Source: JBKEDC01 sp047971925 (GTDB lineage Bacteria > Bacteroidota > Bacteroidia > Bacteroidales > Prolixibacteraceae). From it: a DNA stretch of 64,000 nt. A model generated the notes under the pieces. That model did not search any database. It was not told where the DNA came from and saw only the letters and a program-made list of their open reading frames with translations. Every line of letters starts with the position of its first letter. Position 1 is the stretch's first letter. The position numbers were made by a program, and so were the translations under genes. Positions 9,067-18,535 of the stretch are shown piece by piece. The stretch is taken from assembly GCA_047971925.1 (NCBI GenBank), contig JBKEAC010000085.1, forward strand, positions 29,874-93,873, written 5' to 3'.

Positions 9067-9387
9067 GTTTTTATGCTATTTTCATCTAATAATTGCACAT
9101 ATCTTAAATTCCATACCTTAATGTGACTATTATTAAGAAAAAAAAAAAACAAATCAAACTCACTCTCCAAAATAAACATTAGTGCCTACAAAACAATTTT
9201 ATATGGAAAAAATATTCCTAACTCAAGATGCTTATCTGTGAGACGCTCGGTATATCCTCACTCTATTCTCATTGTTATTCTCATCGGAAATATCGTAATA
9301 AATTCAATTACAAAAACTTATTTGTCGCAATTTTGAATCATAATCTTATTAAGCACACTAAACTTCATCTCAAGAAAAAATATTTGA
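9067..9387. other. Intergenic, no gene seen
   Basis: AT-rich stretch with a 12-base A-run near 9145. No credible ORF, tRNA or hairpin terminator. It leads into the repeat island. Confidence 0.5.
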
Positions 9388-9492
9388 GGAATTAAATCAG
9401 TGCATTTTTAAATCCGTTAAAGATTGATTGAGTTTAAAACGAACAAACATCGTTACTTAAACACGTCTAACAACAATATAAATTGAAGCTTA
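9388..9492 (+). repeat. Leader of array A, homologous to the leader of array B
   Basis: Starts GGAATTAAATC and ends at the seed palindrome TTGAAGCTTAA. The same order of motifs (GTGCATTTTTAA or ATGCATTTTTAA, ATCCG or TCCG, ATTGAGTTT, GAACAAA, ATCGTT, TATAAATTGAAGCTTAA) recurs at 33867–33970. Start-to-seed distance is 96 bases here and 95 in B. No ORF. Probably a defined non-coding element shared by two loci 24 kb apart. Confidence 0.75.
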
Positions 9493-9840
9493 ATTCTATT
9501 CATAAAAAAAAACCTACATCATTAAGCTTACTTAATACATCTCTTGAAAAAAAATATCACCCAATAAGTTTGCTTATTTTAACATATCAAAAAAAATATG
9601 GACAAATAAGCATGCTTAATTCATCTCTTGAAAAAAAATACCACCCAATAAGTTTGCTTATTTTAACATATCAAAATAAATATGGACAAATAAGCTTGCT
9701 TAATTCATCTCTTGAAAAAAAATATCACCCAATAAGTTTGCTTATTTTAACATATCGAAATAAATATGGACAAATAAGCTTGCTTAATCCACCTCATGAA
9801 AAAAAATATGGACAAATAAATTCTTATATAGCTCATGATT
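9482..9840 (+). repeat. Array A: 42-bp tandem repeats with palindromic cores
   Basis: The core (A/T)TAAG recurs at 9522, 9564, 9606, 9648, 9690, 9732, 9774 and, degenerate, 9816: exactly 42 bases each time. A seed palindrome, AATTGAAGCTTAATT, lies at 9481–9495. Cores are inverted repeats such as AATAAGTTTGCTTATT or TAAGCATGCTTA. Two unit types alternate, one followed by TTTTAACATATC and one by AATTCATCTCTTG, giving an 84-bp higher-order repeat. Because 42 is a multiple of 3, a 119-codon frame of 14-residue repeats stays open, but the related array B is closed by stops, so this is judged non-coding. Confidence 0.88.
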
Positions 9841-9905
9841 GAGAACGTTTATAGTCCTTTGACCATGCCTTTTGATGATGATTGATTGGCAATCAGAATG
9901 CATCG

Positions 9906-10044
9906 TGTCGTTCATTTTGTTTTATGAGGGCATCTTTTGTCCTAATTTCATAAAAAGACGTATTGCAATGCAACTCTACCATTAGGATGAAATCTACCCT
10001 CATAAAATCATAATGACCTAACAGCTAATTTTTAGAAATCCCCC
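9906..10044 (-). mobile_element. MITE-like element, partial copy fused to array A
   Basis: The reverse complement begins with five G (GGGGG at the edge), then ATTTCTAAAAATTAG and CTGTTAGGTCATTATGA, and matches the left half of the complete element at 63226–63412, including the later motif CAAAAGAT and a shared AACAAAATGAACGACA-type string. The opposite inverted end is missing; array A lies where it would be. Confidence 0.7.
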
Positions 10045-10123
10045 TAAAAAAAAAATCACCCTATTTTAAAAGTTGATTTACCGACAATTCGCAACTTCAC
10101 CATATCGAAGCAAAAAAAATGAC

Positions 10124-10131
10124 TAACTTTG
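10124..10131 (+). promoter_or_regulatory. -7 box (TAACTTTG) before the phosphatase gene
   Basis: TAACTTTG matches TAnnTTTG. It overlaps an in-frame TTG at 10129 and so argues against that codon as the translation start; GTG at 10156 is preferred. Confidence 0.6.
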
Positions 10132-10155
10132 CAAACTATAATAATTCTAATTCAA

Positions 10156-11757
10156 GTGAAAACAATTTATTTTTTCATACTCCTGTTCCTCGTAGCTATA
10201 ACCCCACGAAGTTATGCCAATTCTCCCAAAGTTGTCGTTGTGATAAACATTGAGAATATGCGCCCAGAATACATTCAACGTTACTACTATAACTTTCAAA
10301 ACGGAGGCTTCAAGCGATTAGTTGAAGAAGGTGCGCTTTGCTCAAACACAAGAATGTTCATAAACGATCAAAACATCTGTACTTCAACGGCTAGCTTGTT
10401 CACGGGCTCCTATCCTTCCTCGCATGGAATCATTAACTCCGAATGGTTGAATCGAGTAAATAACAAGAAAGTAGATGCTACCAATACTCCCAATTATCAA
10501 ACTGTTGGAGGCGATTCCAATGAGGGAAAACGGAGTGCTGAAAATCTCCTTAGTACTACCATTGGCGATGAATTAAAATTAAATTCTAATGGTTTAAGTA
10601 CAGTCTACTCAATATCGGCAAATGCCGAAACAGCCATTTTTTCTGCTGGTCACGCTGCTGACGGAGCCTTTTGGATGGAAAAAACAACTGGCAACATGAT
10701 TTCTTCATCTTATTACATTAATGAATTTCCGTTCTGGGCACTGAGCTTTAATAATCAAAAAAAAGCAAAACATGCTCTCGATAAAAAATGGGAACTCCTC
10801 TATCTTAATCCCATAAATTACAAAGCTTCTTCCGAAGATGGTAGCAACTTTGAAATTGGTTTCGAAGGAAAAAACACTTTTCCCTATGACATGCAAAAAA
10901 TCTACTCGAAAACCGACAATTACAGCTTTTTAAAGAACACTCCCTTCATGAATAACATCATCACTGATTTTGCGATTGAACTATTCGATAAAACTCGCAT
11001 GGGAAGCGATGAGCATACCGACCTACTTTCTATAAACTACAGCTCACTAGGTGGGAAGTTTGGTCCACAGTCAATTGAAAATGAAGATTTTTACATTCGC
11101 CTTGATCAAGATATTGCACGACTCACATCTCACATAACAAAAGCTATCGGCGATGAAAACATACTTATTGTACTTAGCTCAGTAAGTGCTGAAAACTACT
11201 CGGCAGAATATTTAAACTCGTTGAAAATACCTAATGGATATGTAAAACCCGATAATATTGTTGCTTTACTTCGCTCCTATTTAAATGCAACATTTCAACA
11301 AGAAAACTGGATTCAAGAAGTTATTGATCAAGAAATTTATTTTAATCAAGAACTTATTAAAGAGAAAGGTGTTAACTTTAATGAAATGCTCGAAAAATCG
11401 GCTCAACTTGTTAATCAATTTAAAGGTGTTGATATTGCTGTTCCTACTAGTATCTTCTTGCAAGGCGACTTTGCTAACAGTCGATTAAAAAGCATGGCTA
11501 ACAGTTATAACTTTCAACGATCTGGCGACTTATGCTTTTCCGTTCAGCCAAATTGGCAAACAAACTATCGCTTTCAAAACAAGCTTTACACAACCGATAA
11601 TCGCATATGTCTCCTCTTTTGGGGAAAAGGAGTAAAAAAAACAAATTGCAGCGAAGAAACAAATGCGATAGACATGGTTCCCACCATTTTCTACCTACTC
11701 GGGAAAGCTCAACCGCAGGGATGTCAAGGGAAAATCATTAAGCAAATTACAAACTAA
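10156..11757 (+). CDS. Alkaline phosphatase-superfamily (type I phosphodiesterase-like) exported protein
   Basis: About 533 residues, exported. Starting at GTG 10156 gives a clean signal peptide, KTIYFFILLFLVAITPRSYA; the in-frame TTG at 10129 lies inside the promoter box. The mature part opens PKVVVVINIENMRPEYIQRY, and the segment TSTASLFTGSYPSSHGI resembles the nucleophile Thr/Ser and metal-binding region of PafA/NPP-like phosphatases. The usual first Asp (VDQxR/VDGxR) reads INIENMR, with Glu/Asn in place of Asp, so metal binding may be altered. A late block (AIDMVPTIFYLLG) matches the family's C-terminal region. Followed after 3 bases by a lipoprotein gene. Superfamily confident; activity uncertain. 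Confidence 0.7.
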   Translation: MKTIYFFILLFLVAITPRSYANSPKVVVVINIENMRPEYIQRYYYNFQNGGFKRLVEEGALCSNTRMFINDQNICTSTASLFTGSYPSSHGIINSEWLNRVNNKKVDATNTPNYQTVGGDSNEGKRSAENLLSTTIGDELKLNSNGLSTVYSISANAETAIFSAGHAADGAFWMEKTTGNMISSSYYINEFPFWALSFNNQKKAKHALDKKWELLYLNPINYKASSEDGSNFEIGFEGKNTFPYDMQKIYSKTDNYSFLKNTPFMNNIITDFAIELFDKTRMGSDEHTDLLSINYSSLGGKFGPQSIENEDFYIRLDQDIARLTSHITKAIGDENILIVLSSVSAENYSAEYLNSLKIPNGYVKPDNIVALLRSYLNATFQQENWIQEVIDQEIYFNQELIKEKGVNFNEMLEKSAQLVNQFKGVDIAVPTSIFLQGDFANSRLKSMANSYNFQRSGDLCFSVQPNWQTNYRFQNKLYTTDNRICLLFWGKGVKKTNCSEETNAIDMVPTIFYLLGKAQPQGCQGKIIKQITN

Positions 11758-11760
11758 ACG

Positions 11761-13452
11761 ATGCACTTCACAATGCGCTTGTTAAATAAACAAAATAACT
11801 TCTTAATCATCTGGACGACTTACTTCCTTTCTAGCTGTATAGGTTCGGATTTCGACTTTGATAAATTCGATGATAATCTAAATATAAATCCTGGATTTCA
11901 AATTGCACTTGTTAAAGCCGATGATATTGAGTTGGGAAGCTTCATTAACCTCAACAAAATTGAATCAGTACAATCTTATGAAGAAGACGGTTACACTAAG
12001 TGGGTATATCAGAATAAAGAAGAACAACTTGCCACTATAAAATTCGAAGATGTTTTCAACAACATTCTCACCGACATTAACAACAACCTCATCGACACAT
12101 ATCACGATTACAACTTCAACATCAAACAATTCATATCTTCCAATCTCGATTTAATTAATCAAATCACAGGAGAAACTTATTCCTCAAGTGAGGTTTCTGC
12201 TCTTAGCCCTACTGAAATAAACACCCTTTGGTCGAAAATTAATTTTGCCGATATTCAAGATAAGCTAGTGAGTATTGATGAACGATATGTTGATATTACT
12301 CCTACCGACTATTTGGAATTGCATGCCATAAATGCCGATCTTCAACTTTCAATTATATGGGATGGATTTCCCTATGCGGCAAAAGTTGAAATTGATTTTG
12401 AAAATATTACAAGCCCAAATGAACCCGAAATTCAGCTTAACAATAGCACGACAACTCATGTTTCTGAAACTTTTTCATTTTCACAAGTCGATGTAATCAT
12501 CGACCCTGAAATTATGCAATTGAAAATAACAAGTAAAATCACATTGCTTGAACTGCCAAAAGATGATTTCAACACTCAAATCAAAACAAGCTATCAGAAT
12601 ATTGTCATCAATAGTGTTACGGGTGTTTTTTCTAATATATCGAGCAGTTTTGAAAATCAATTTTCAATCAAACTCGATGAATTAGGCAATATTGTTTCGG
12701 GTGTTAGCTTTTTAAAACCAAGCATACACATACCACTAAATAATCAGTCGCCTCTATCAGGAAGTGGAACAATTAAATCGACTTCACTTATGAGCGATGA
12801 CAGCGAAAGAATGATTAGCACCTATGACCCTCTCGAAGTTAATGCTAATTGCGACCAGCAGCTCTCACTAGATTACAAAAATTCAAACATCGTTGACTTG
12901 TTTGATGGTGTTGTTATTCCAGAATCGTTTCTAATCAGCGGCTCCTTCTCACTGGATAGCAAACAAACCAGCGTAACATTAAGTCCAAACAACTTTATTG
13001 AAATGGGATATCATATTACCATTCCATTCTACTTGAAAATTGTTGATTTAAAATACGAAAACCTTAATGCAGCTAAAATTAATCTATCGGAAAGCGAAAA
13101 AAAATTAATCGACAAAGCAGCAAGACTGGGTGTCATGATTAATTACACTTCCGAATTTCCTGTTAATGCCAATGTAATTCTTAACCTTCTTGATGAAAAC
13201 CAAAACACAACCAGCACCATAGTTCTTGAAAATGCAGTAGAGGCTACTGAAATTAACGAAGCAGGAATCACAATTTCTCCTATTACTAAACAGCATGCTT
13301 TTCATTTCACCGAAGAGCAAATTGATGCTATTCAAAACACCTATGCCATAAAGCCAATCATATCACTACACACCAATTCGAAAGCAATTGAACTTATTAC
13401 CGATTACAAAATTGATTTCACAATGAGCCTACTCGGAGATATCAATCCTTAA
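11761..13452 (+). CDS. Predicted lipoprotein, function unknown
   Basis: 563 residues. The N terminus has a hydrophobic stretch ending TYFLSSC, a lipobox-like site for Cys lipidation (about residue 26); ATG at 11761 or the internal ATG at 11773 could start it. Mature protein begins with an Asp-rich spacer (GSDFDFDKFDDNL), as in many surface or outer-membrane lipoproteins. The rest is beta-rich with no recognised motif. It begins 3 bases after the phosphatase stop and is followed by a DUF5723 barrel, so the three probably form one envelope operon. Confidence 0.6.
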   Translation: MHFTMRLLNKQNNFLIIWTTYFLSSCIGSDFDFDKFDDNLNINPGFQIALVKADDIELGSFINLNKIESVQSYEEDGYTKWVYQNKEEQLATIKFEDVFNNILTDINNNLIDTYHDYNFNIKQFISSNLDLINQITGETYSSSEVSALSPTEINTLWSKINFADIQDKLVSIDERYVDITPTDYLELHAINADLQLSIIWDGFPYAAKVEIDFENITSPNEPEIQLNNSTTTHVSETFSFSQVDVIIDPEIMQLKITSKITLLELPKDDFNTQIKTSYQNIVINSVTGVFSNISSSFENQFSIKLDELGNIVSGVSFLKPSIHIPLNNQSPLSGSGTIKSTSLMSDDSERMISTYDPLEVNANCDQQLSLDYKNSNIVDLFDGVVIPESFLISGSFSLDSKQTSVTLSPNNFIEMGYHITIPFYLKIVDLKYENLNAAKINLSESEKKLIDKAARLGVMINYTSEFPVNANVILNLLDENQNTTSTIVLENAVEATEINEAGITISPITKQHAFHFTEEQIDAIQNTYAIKPIISLHTNSKAIELITDYKIDFTMSLLGDINP

Positions 13453-13491
13453 GAAACTAATACTGCAAAATACTCTATTTTCGTTTAATAC

Positions 13492-14859
13492 ATGAAAAAA
13501 CATCTCATCATATTCTTACTTTCAGTATGCTTTCATTCTGTTACTAACGCTCAGAGCAATGGAATACTTTTCCTAGAAGGAGTTCCTCAATCTACCATTC
13601 TCAATCCCTCTTGGAGACTACATAATGATGATAATTGGCACATTTCTTTACCTGCTCTAGGAAGTATATCTACTGCTATTTCATTTCGCTCGCTATCATG
13701 GAATGAGGCTATGCGCATTGAAAACCGAATCCTCTATTTTGATTTAGAGAATCTTCCTGAAGCAGCCAAAGGAAACAATCCGATCTATGCATCAATGAAT
13801 TTACAATTGTTTGGTGCCGGATTTGAAATTAACAACAGACATTACTTCACGATCAACCTCAACACTCGAATCCAATCTAAAAGCAACATTCCTGGATCTA
13901 TATTTAATTTACAATATGGCAACTGGGATACTCAAACAAACACCCCCATTAACCATCATATTCAGAAACTTTCGGTAGATGCCATCAGCTACATCGAAAC
14001 AAGCCTTGGTTACAACCTAAAAGTAAATGACCAACTAACAATTGGCACACGCATTAAAGTACTCACGGGTGCTGCGGCTACAAAAACAGAAAACCTAGAT
14101 ATTCAAATGAAGACCTACACCGATGGCACCATGCTTGTAGAACACGCCATTCAACAACAATTTGTTGGTCCATTCAACATCCGATTGTCTGATACAGGTA
14201 GAATCAATGGCATTCAGGTGGAAAACAACACTAGCGATATTATCGAATCAACACTCGGAAAAAACAAAGGATTTGCTTTCGATTTTGGTCTTAGCTACCA
14301 ACTAAACGACAAACTCAATTTGGGTTTTTCAGTCATCGACATCGGACATATTAATTGGTCGGGGAAAACACAAGAAATTTATTCTCATAATGCACTTTAC
14401 TATGAACCCACAGATATTAGCGACAATCTGACAAATGGTAGCAGTGGATCTAACAACAATGCTACAAGTCAAATCAAACAATATATTGACGATTTGAAAG
14501 ATTCATTCAAGCTTAACAGTGTCGATAGCATCAGCTTTAGCACTCCCATTTATCGCACAATAAATTTCAATGCTCAATATCAAACTTATCAGTGGCTAAG
14601 CCTTGGTGGTCTATTGCAGTTTAACCATTTTTGGGAGCCAAACATCACACTAGCAAGCACATTTTCCTGTCGTAAAGCTTTTTCTGCAATGTTAAGTTGC
14701 AGTGCTTCCAAAGAAGACTATTTGAACATAGGCACAGGACTAATGGTTCGAGGTGGTTTTTTTCAATTTTATGCTGTAACCGATCAATTAAATAGCATTT
14801 TAAGACTAGGAAATGCCGACTCAATCAACTTTCAACTGGGATTTAATTTAATCTTTTAA
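13492..14859 (+). CDS. DUF5723-like outer-membrane beta-barrel protein
   Basis: 455 residues with a signal peptide (MKKHLIIFLLSVCFHSVTNAQ). After cleavage the segment SNGILFLEGVPQSTILNPSW, followed by many alternating beta strands and a final strand ending in Phe (NFQLGFNLIF), is typical of DUF5723 barrels in Bacteroidota. Family function is not established. Last gene of the run with the phosphatase-like protein and the lipoprotein, 39 bases after the latter. Confidence 0.7.
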   Translation: MKKHLIIFLLSVCFHSVTNAQSNGILFLEGVPQSTILNPSWRLHNDDNWHISLPALGSISTAISFRSLSWNEAMRIENRILYFDLENLPEAAKGNNPIYASMNLQLFGAGFEINNRHYFTINLNTRIQSKSNIPGSIFNLQYGNWDTQTNTPINHHIQKLSVDAISYIETSLGYNLKVNDQLTIGTRIKVLTGAAATKTENLDIQMKTYTDGTMLVEHAIQQQFVGPFNIRLSDTGRINGIQVENNTSDIIESTLGKNKGFAFDFGLSYQLNDKLNLGFSVIDIGHINWSGKTQEIYSHNALYYEPTDISDNLTNGSSGSNNNATSQIKQYIDDLKDSFKLNSVDSISFSTPIYRTINFNAQYQTYQWLSLGGLLQFNHFWEPNITLASTFSCRKAFSAMLSCSASKEDYLNIGTGLMVRGGFFQFYAVTDQLNSILRLGNADSINFQLGFNLIF

Positions 14860-14885
14860 TTAAAAAAAGAGCAAAGTAATATCAT

Positions 14886-17051
14886 CTAATTTTCAAAAGA
14901 ATCTGCCACATCATTGCTATAAACCTGAGTGAGCAATTCCAGTTTCAGACTTAATTCGGCTATTCTTAAAAGAATTTTTGCCTGCTGAACTACCACTGGC
15001 AGAACTTCGTTTGGTTGAATCTTAATTAAATGTTCAATTATATCTTTTAATTCTGATTGATTTTTATAGGAATGGTCCATCGTTGGAATCCGAATGACAT
15101 CTATCACATTCAAAATTTCTTCAGCTATATTTATCAAATTCGACTGATTTAAAACGCCTGATTCTCGATGCAAACCTAAAGCCGACAAATAGGAAATCAA
15201 TGCATGATTATGATATGTTAATTTCAAAGAAACATCTTGCAAAAGCGATTTCCCTTTCGGTTCCAAACGCATGTTTTTCCAAGCCATCGCCAAAGCATTA
15301 TCTGCTCGATGGGACTCTCGCCTAGCTACTCTATAATCAAAGTCATTTTCTGGCAAACAATGCACATGGGCTCGAATAATCTGCTTAAGATATGCTGCAT
15401 TCGATTGGAAAGCCACATTCAGAAGCGATGGGATACGCTTCCCATGAAAATCAGGCCACACAATCCTCACTGTAACCACCGCTATTGCAGAGCCAATCAA
15501 TGTATCTAACAAGCGATATCCCAATGCATCGACCCCTTGCGGATTAACAAAATTAATGACACATAAAACATAAGTCGTTACGAAAATTACAGCATAACTA
15601 TATCGCCTTCGTAGCCAATACAAAAAAAGAAATGCTGATAACAACAGAAATGCAATTTGTCCCTCCATAGTGGGCAAAATATAAATAGAAATCATTCCGA
15701 TTAACACCCCCAAGAGTGTTCCAAAAACACGTTGAAAGAAACGACGCCGAGTTTCACTATATGTAAATTGACAAACAAGTAGTGCAGTAAGCACCACCCA
15801 TCCACCATAATCAATATTTAGTAATTGAGCAACAGTATAACTCAACGTTAAGCAAATGGATAAACGTATTGCATGGCGCATTCTTGGATGCTCAAAACTT
15901 AGTTGCTCAAACAAGCGCTCCTTAATCGAGCGATTATCTTTAGACAATCGTGGCATTATAACACTATCTTCACTCGTCATTAGTCCACTAATAATCTCAC
16001 TAGTCCGACAAACATTCTGTACAATATTTCGAAGTGAATGGTCGGCTTTTATTTGATAATAGTCTAATTTTTCTTCTAAAGAATTAACCGACCAAGTAAC
16101 TAACGCTGGATGTTTATAAGGAATATGCACCAACAACGAATAAGCAAATAACTCCGAAGCCTCAGCCAATAAATAAAAAACCTGACCTACTCCTTCCAAC
16201 ACCTCTACCTCATTTTTTGATTGCTGAATCATTTCATAGCGTTCATGAGTTGAAGTTGCCCTCTCGTGCAAACTTTGCAATTGCATGAAATAATTCATAT
16301 ATTGCCTTAAAACCTTATTATCGCCCTCAATATCGGCATAACTCCTCATCAACACCCTGCACTGATCGAGAGAATCAACCAAGCGAATGTTCTTTATCGC
16401 TAAATTGTTTCGTATTGTTTGATGCAACGACATTTCTCTGATAAACAATTGAGCCTTCTCCTTCTGATAAGATGCCAACGCCTTAAATCCACGAGCCAAT
16501 TGTTCTTCTAGCAAGCGATAAGGATTCAAATAAAGTAACATTAACGAAAATAAACCATGAATAAGGGCACCTAAAGAAAGTAACACAGCGGGCAAATACC
16601 ACTCCCGATGAGAATCAATGCTCATCATAGCATAGACACCCACTAATATTGCACCAAATGTAATACCTCGAAAACGCTCACTAAGTCCACCTATCAAAAT
16701 AAATACGATTGCAGAAATACCTAAGCCTATTCCTAAAAGTATTGCATGATTAGCTAATAAAACAACAGCAAAACTTGATATTCCAAAGCCAAAAACCTTT
16801 AGCAATAAAGCAACAACTCTTCCTTTAGGATGATCATCGGTTTCCGATAATGCATCGGCCAAAACACCTAAAGCCAATGTACTTGCAAAAAAATTTCGCC
16901 CTGCCACAATAAAAGGCACACACATGAGCGCTATAACAACAGTTACCTTTATGGCTTTTTGCCTATCAGGACTACTCCAAAACCATCTCCTCACGGGTTC
17001 ATACCAACCAAACTTACTTAAGAAACTATGAAAACCATATTTATTCTCCAT
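14886..17051 (-). CDS. FUSC-family inner-membrane protein (YccS-like)
   Basis: 721 residues with two bundles of membrane segments. The first spans roughly residues 30–180 (VTVVIALMCVPFIVAGRNFF and following), the second roughly 395–530 (SICLTLSYTVAQLL, GGWVVLTALLVCQFTYSETR, GTLLGVLIGMISIYI), each followed by a soluble helical region. The repeated layout and the RRFFQRVFGTLLGVLIG block match the FUSC/YccS group related to aromatic-acid exporters. Likely an efflux pump; substrate unknown. Monocistronic, upstream of no same-strand partner. Confidence 0.85.
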   Translation of the reverse strand: MENKYGFHSFLSKFGWYEPVRRWFWSSPDRQKAIKVTVVIALMCVPFIVAGRNFFASTLALGVLADALSETDDHPKGRVVALLLKVFGFGISSFAVVLLANHAILLGIGLGISAIVFILIGGLSERFRGITFGAILVGVYAMMSIDSHREWYLPAVLLSLGALIHGLFSLMLLYLNPYRLLEEQLARGFKALASYQKEKAQLFIREMSLHQTIRNNLAIKNIRLVDSLDQCRVLMRSYADIEGDNKVLRQYMNYFMQLQSLHERATSTHERYEMIQQSKNEVEVLEGVGQVFYLLAEASELFAYSLLVHIPYKHPALVTWSVNSLEEKLDYYQIKADHSLRNIVQNVCRTSEIISGLMTSEDSVIMPRLSKDNRSIKERLFEQLSFEHPRMRHAIRLSICLTLSYTVAQLLNIDYGGWVVLTALLVCQFTYSETRRRFFQRVFGTLLGVLIGMISIYILPTMEGQIAFLLLSAFLFLYWLRRRYSYAVIFVTTYVLCVINFVNPQGVDALGYRLLDTLIGSAIAVVTVRIVWPDFHGKRIPSLLNVAFQSNAAYLKQIIRAHVHCLPENDFDYRVARRESHRADNALAMAWKNMRLEPKGKSLLQDVSLKLTYHNHALISYLSALGLHRESGVLNQSNLINIAEEILNVIDVIRIPTMDHSYKNQSELKDIIEHLIKIQPNEVLPVVVQQAKILLRIAELSLKLELLTQVYSNDVADSFEN

Positions 17052-17198
17052 TCTAGCAATACTATTAGATTCAAAATCAATTCCTTTCTAAAAGAAAAAG
17101 CATGAATAATCATATTCATACTTTCCTTTTTAAAGAACATGCAAATTAACTACTTCTTAGAAAATACTGAGTAGTCTAAACCTTAAGTTTATATAAGA

Positions 17199-17948
17199 TT
17201 AATGCGTATTATTCCAAAACAATTGAGCTTTTTCTAAATCCTCAGGTGTATCTATGCCAATACTTTCATGCTCCGTTTCTGCCACTTTAATTTTATAACC
17301 CGCCTCAAGCCAACGCAATTGCTCTAAGGATTCCGACAATTCAAGCGACGATGGCTCTAAGGTTGTCAATTTCTGAAGCACATCTGCTCGATAAGCATAC
17401 ATCCCTAAATGATAATAAAACGAACGATTTTCTAACCACTTTTCAGGATCTGTTCCACGCACATAAGGAATTGTTGATCGGCTAAACAACATGGCGAAGT
17501 TTTGCGTATTAAAAACAAGCTTCGGACGATTCGGGTTAAACAATGTTTCAACATCTTCCACGCGCTTTGCCAATGTAGCTATCTGCGTTGAACTATCAGA
17601 AAAACATTGAGTCAAAGATTCTAGTTGCTGTGCACACACAAAAGGCTCATCGCCTTGCACATTCACCACCACGTCAAAATCATTTTCTTTAGCCAACAAG
17701 CGTGCTGCTTCTGCCACTCTATCAGTACCACTAGGGTGATCTGCTCGTGTTATTACAACTCGTCCACCAAAATTTTTTACTACTTGTGCTATTCTATCAT
17801 CATCGGTTGCCACCCAAACACGTTCAAATGTTTCAGCAGCTTTTTCATAAACATGCTGAATAATGTATTTTTCAGCTAACTTTTCGAGAGGCTTACCTGG
17901 AAATCTAGACGATTGATATCGAGCTGGAATAATGGCAATAATATTCAT
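17199..17948 (-). CDS. kdsB: 3-deoxy-manno-octulosonate cytidylyltransferase
   Basis: Activates Kdo to CMP-Kdo for lipid A/LPS core synthesis in the cytosol. 249 residues, normal length. Diagnostic motifs: IPARYQSSRFPGKPL at residues 6–20, WVATDDDRI, GTDRVAEAA, NVQGDEPF, and FSRSTIPYVRG. Divergently placed from the receiver gene at 18167. A minus-strand TAnnTTTG match (TATATTTG, 18045–18038) overlaps the opposing promoter region and may be its promoter. Confidence 0.96.
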   Translation of the reverse strand: MNIIAIIPARYQSSRFPGKPLEKLAEKYIIQHVYEKAAETFERVWVATDDDRIAQVVKNFGGRVVITRADHPSGTDRVAEAARLLAKENDFDVVVNVQGDEPFVCAQQLESLTQCFSDSSTQIATLAKRVEDVETLFNPNRPKLVFNTQNFAMLFSRSTIPYVRGTDPEKWLENRSFYYHLGMYAYRADVLQKLTTLEPSSLELSESLEQLRWLEAGYKIKVAETEHESIGIDTPEDLEKAQLFWNNTH

Positions 17949-18006
17949 GTAGATAATTTTATTTGATTAAAAAAGATTTTATATTCATTTTTTGTGCACT
18001 TTTTAT

Positions 18007-18035
18007 TTTGATTATGCAAAGTTCTTGTATTTTTG
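18007..18035 (+). promoter_or_regulatory. Promoter of the receiver gene: TTTG and TATTTTTG boxes
   Basis: TTTG at 18007–18010 and TATTTTTG at 18028–18035, with a 17-base spacer (a little short of the usual 19–21). About 130 bases of leader precede the ATG at 18167. A minus-strand TATATTTG follows 2 bases later, so divergent promoters may overlap here. Confidence 0.55.
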
Positions 18036-18166
18036 CACAAATATAATAATATCATCTTCTAAAATAGAAAGATTGATAAACGGTACTTAAACTTTTCCAA
18101 CATTGGTGGGTTTATTTAACGAGAGTTGCAAAAAAATAATTTATCATCACCTTAATTTAAAAACAT

Positions 18167-18535
18167 ATGTCTAAAAAAATTCTTGTAGCAGAAGACAACA
18201 AACTTATCCTAGAAACAATCTGTCATAAACTAATTAAAGATGGCTACGAAGTAATTAAAACCGTAAATGGTAAAGAATGCAGCGAATATCTAAGCTCTCA
18301 CAAAGATGAAATAGATATGCTCATCACCGACTTATATATGCCTTTTTTAAATGGTCACGAAATCATTAACCTAGTAAGAGTGGAACTTGATTTAAAAATT
18401 CCAATCCTAGTTTTATCGGCCGACGGGGCGGAAGACTCGGTGTTGAAAGCTTTTGAACTAGGAGCCGACGACTATGTAATTAAACCTTTTAGTCTGAGCG
18501 AACTCACCATTCGACTAAAAAAGATGCTGCGTTAA
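18167..18535 (+). CDS. Single-domain response regulator (CheY-like receiver)
   Basis: 122 residues, only a receiver domain. Acidic pair ED in KKILVAEDNKLIL, phosphoacceptor Asp in DMLITDLYMPFLNG (about residue 54), and conserved Lys in YVIKPFSL. No output domain, so it must act through protein contacts. It heads the locus with TPR/barrel, HEAT and glycosyltransferase genes and probably controls that apparatus. No histidine kinase is in the window. The last ~50 bases of this gene are part of the tandemly duplicated segment repeated at 19649–19700. Confidence 0.92.
   Translation: MSKKILVAEDNKLILETICHKLIKDGYEVIKTVNGKECSEYLSSHKDEIDMLITDLYMPFLNGHEIINLVRVELDLKIPILVLSADGAEDSVLKAFELGADDYVIKPFSLSELTIRLKKMLR

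Noticed and set aside
9483..9842. 119-codon open frame over array A as a protein gene
   Set aside because: It follows from a stop-free 42-bp unit; there is no credible start context, and the homologous array B is full of stops.
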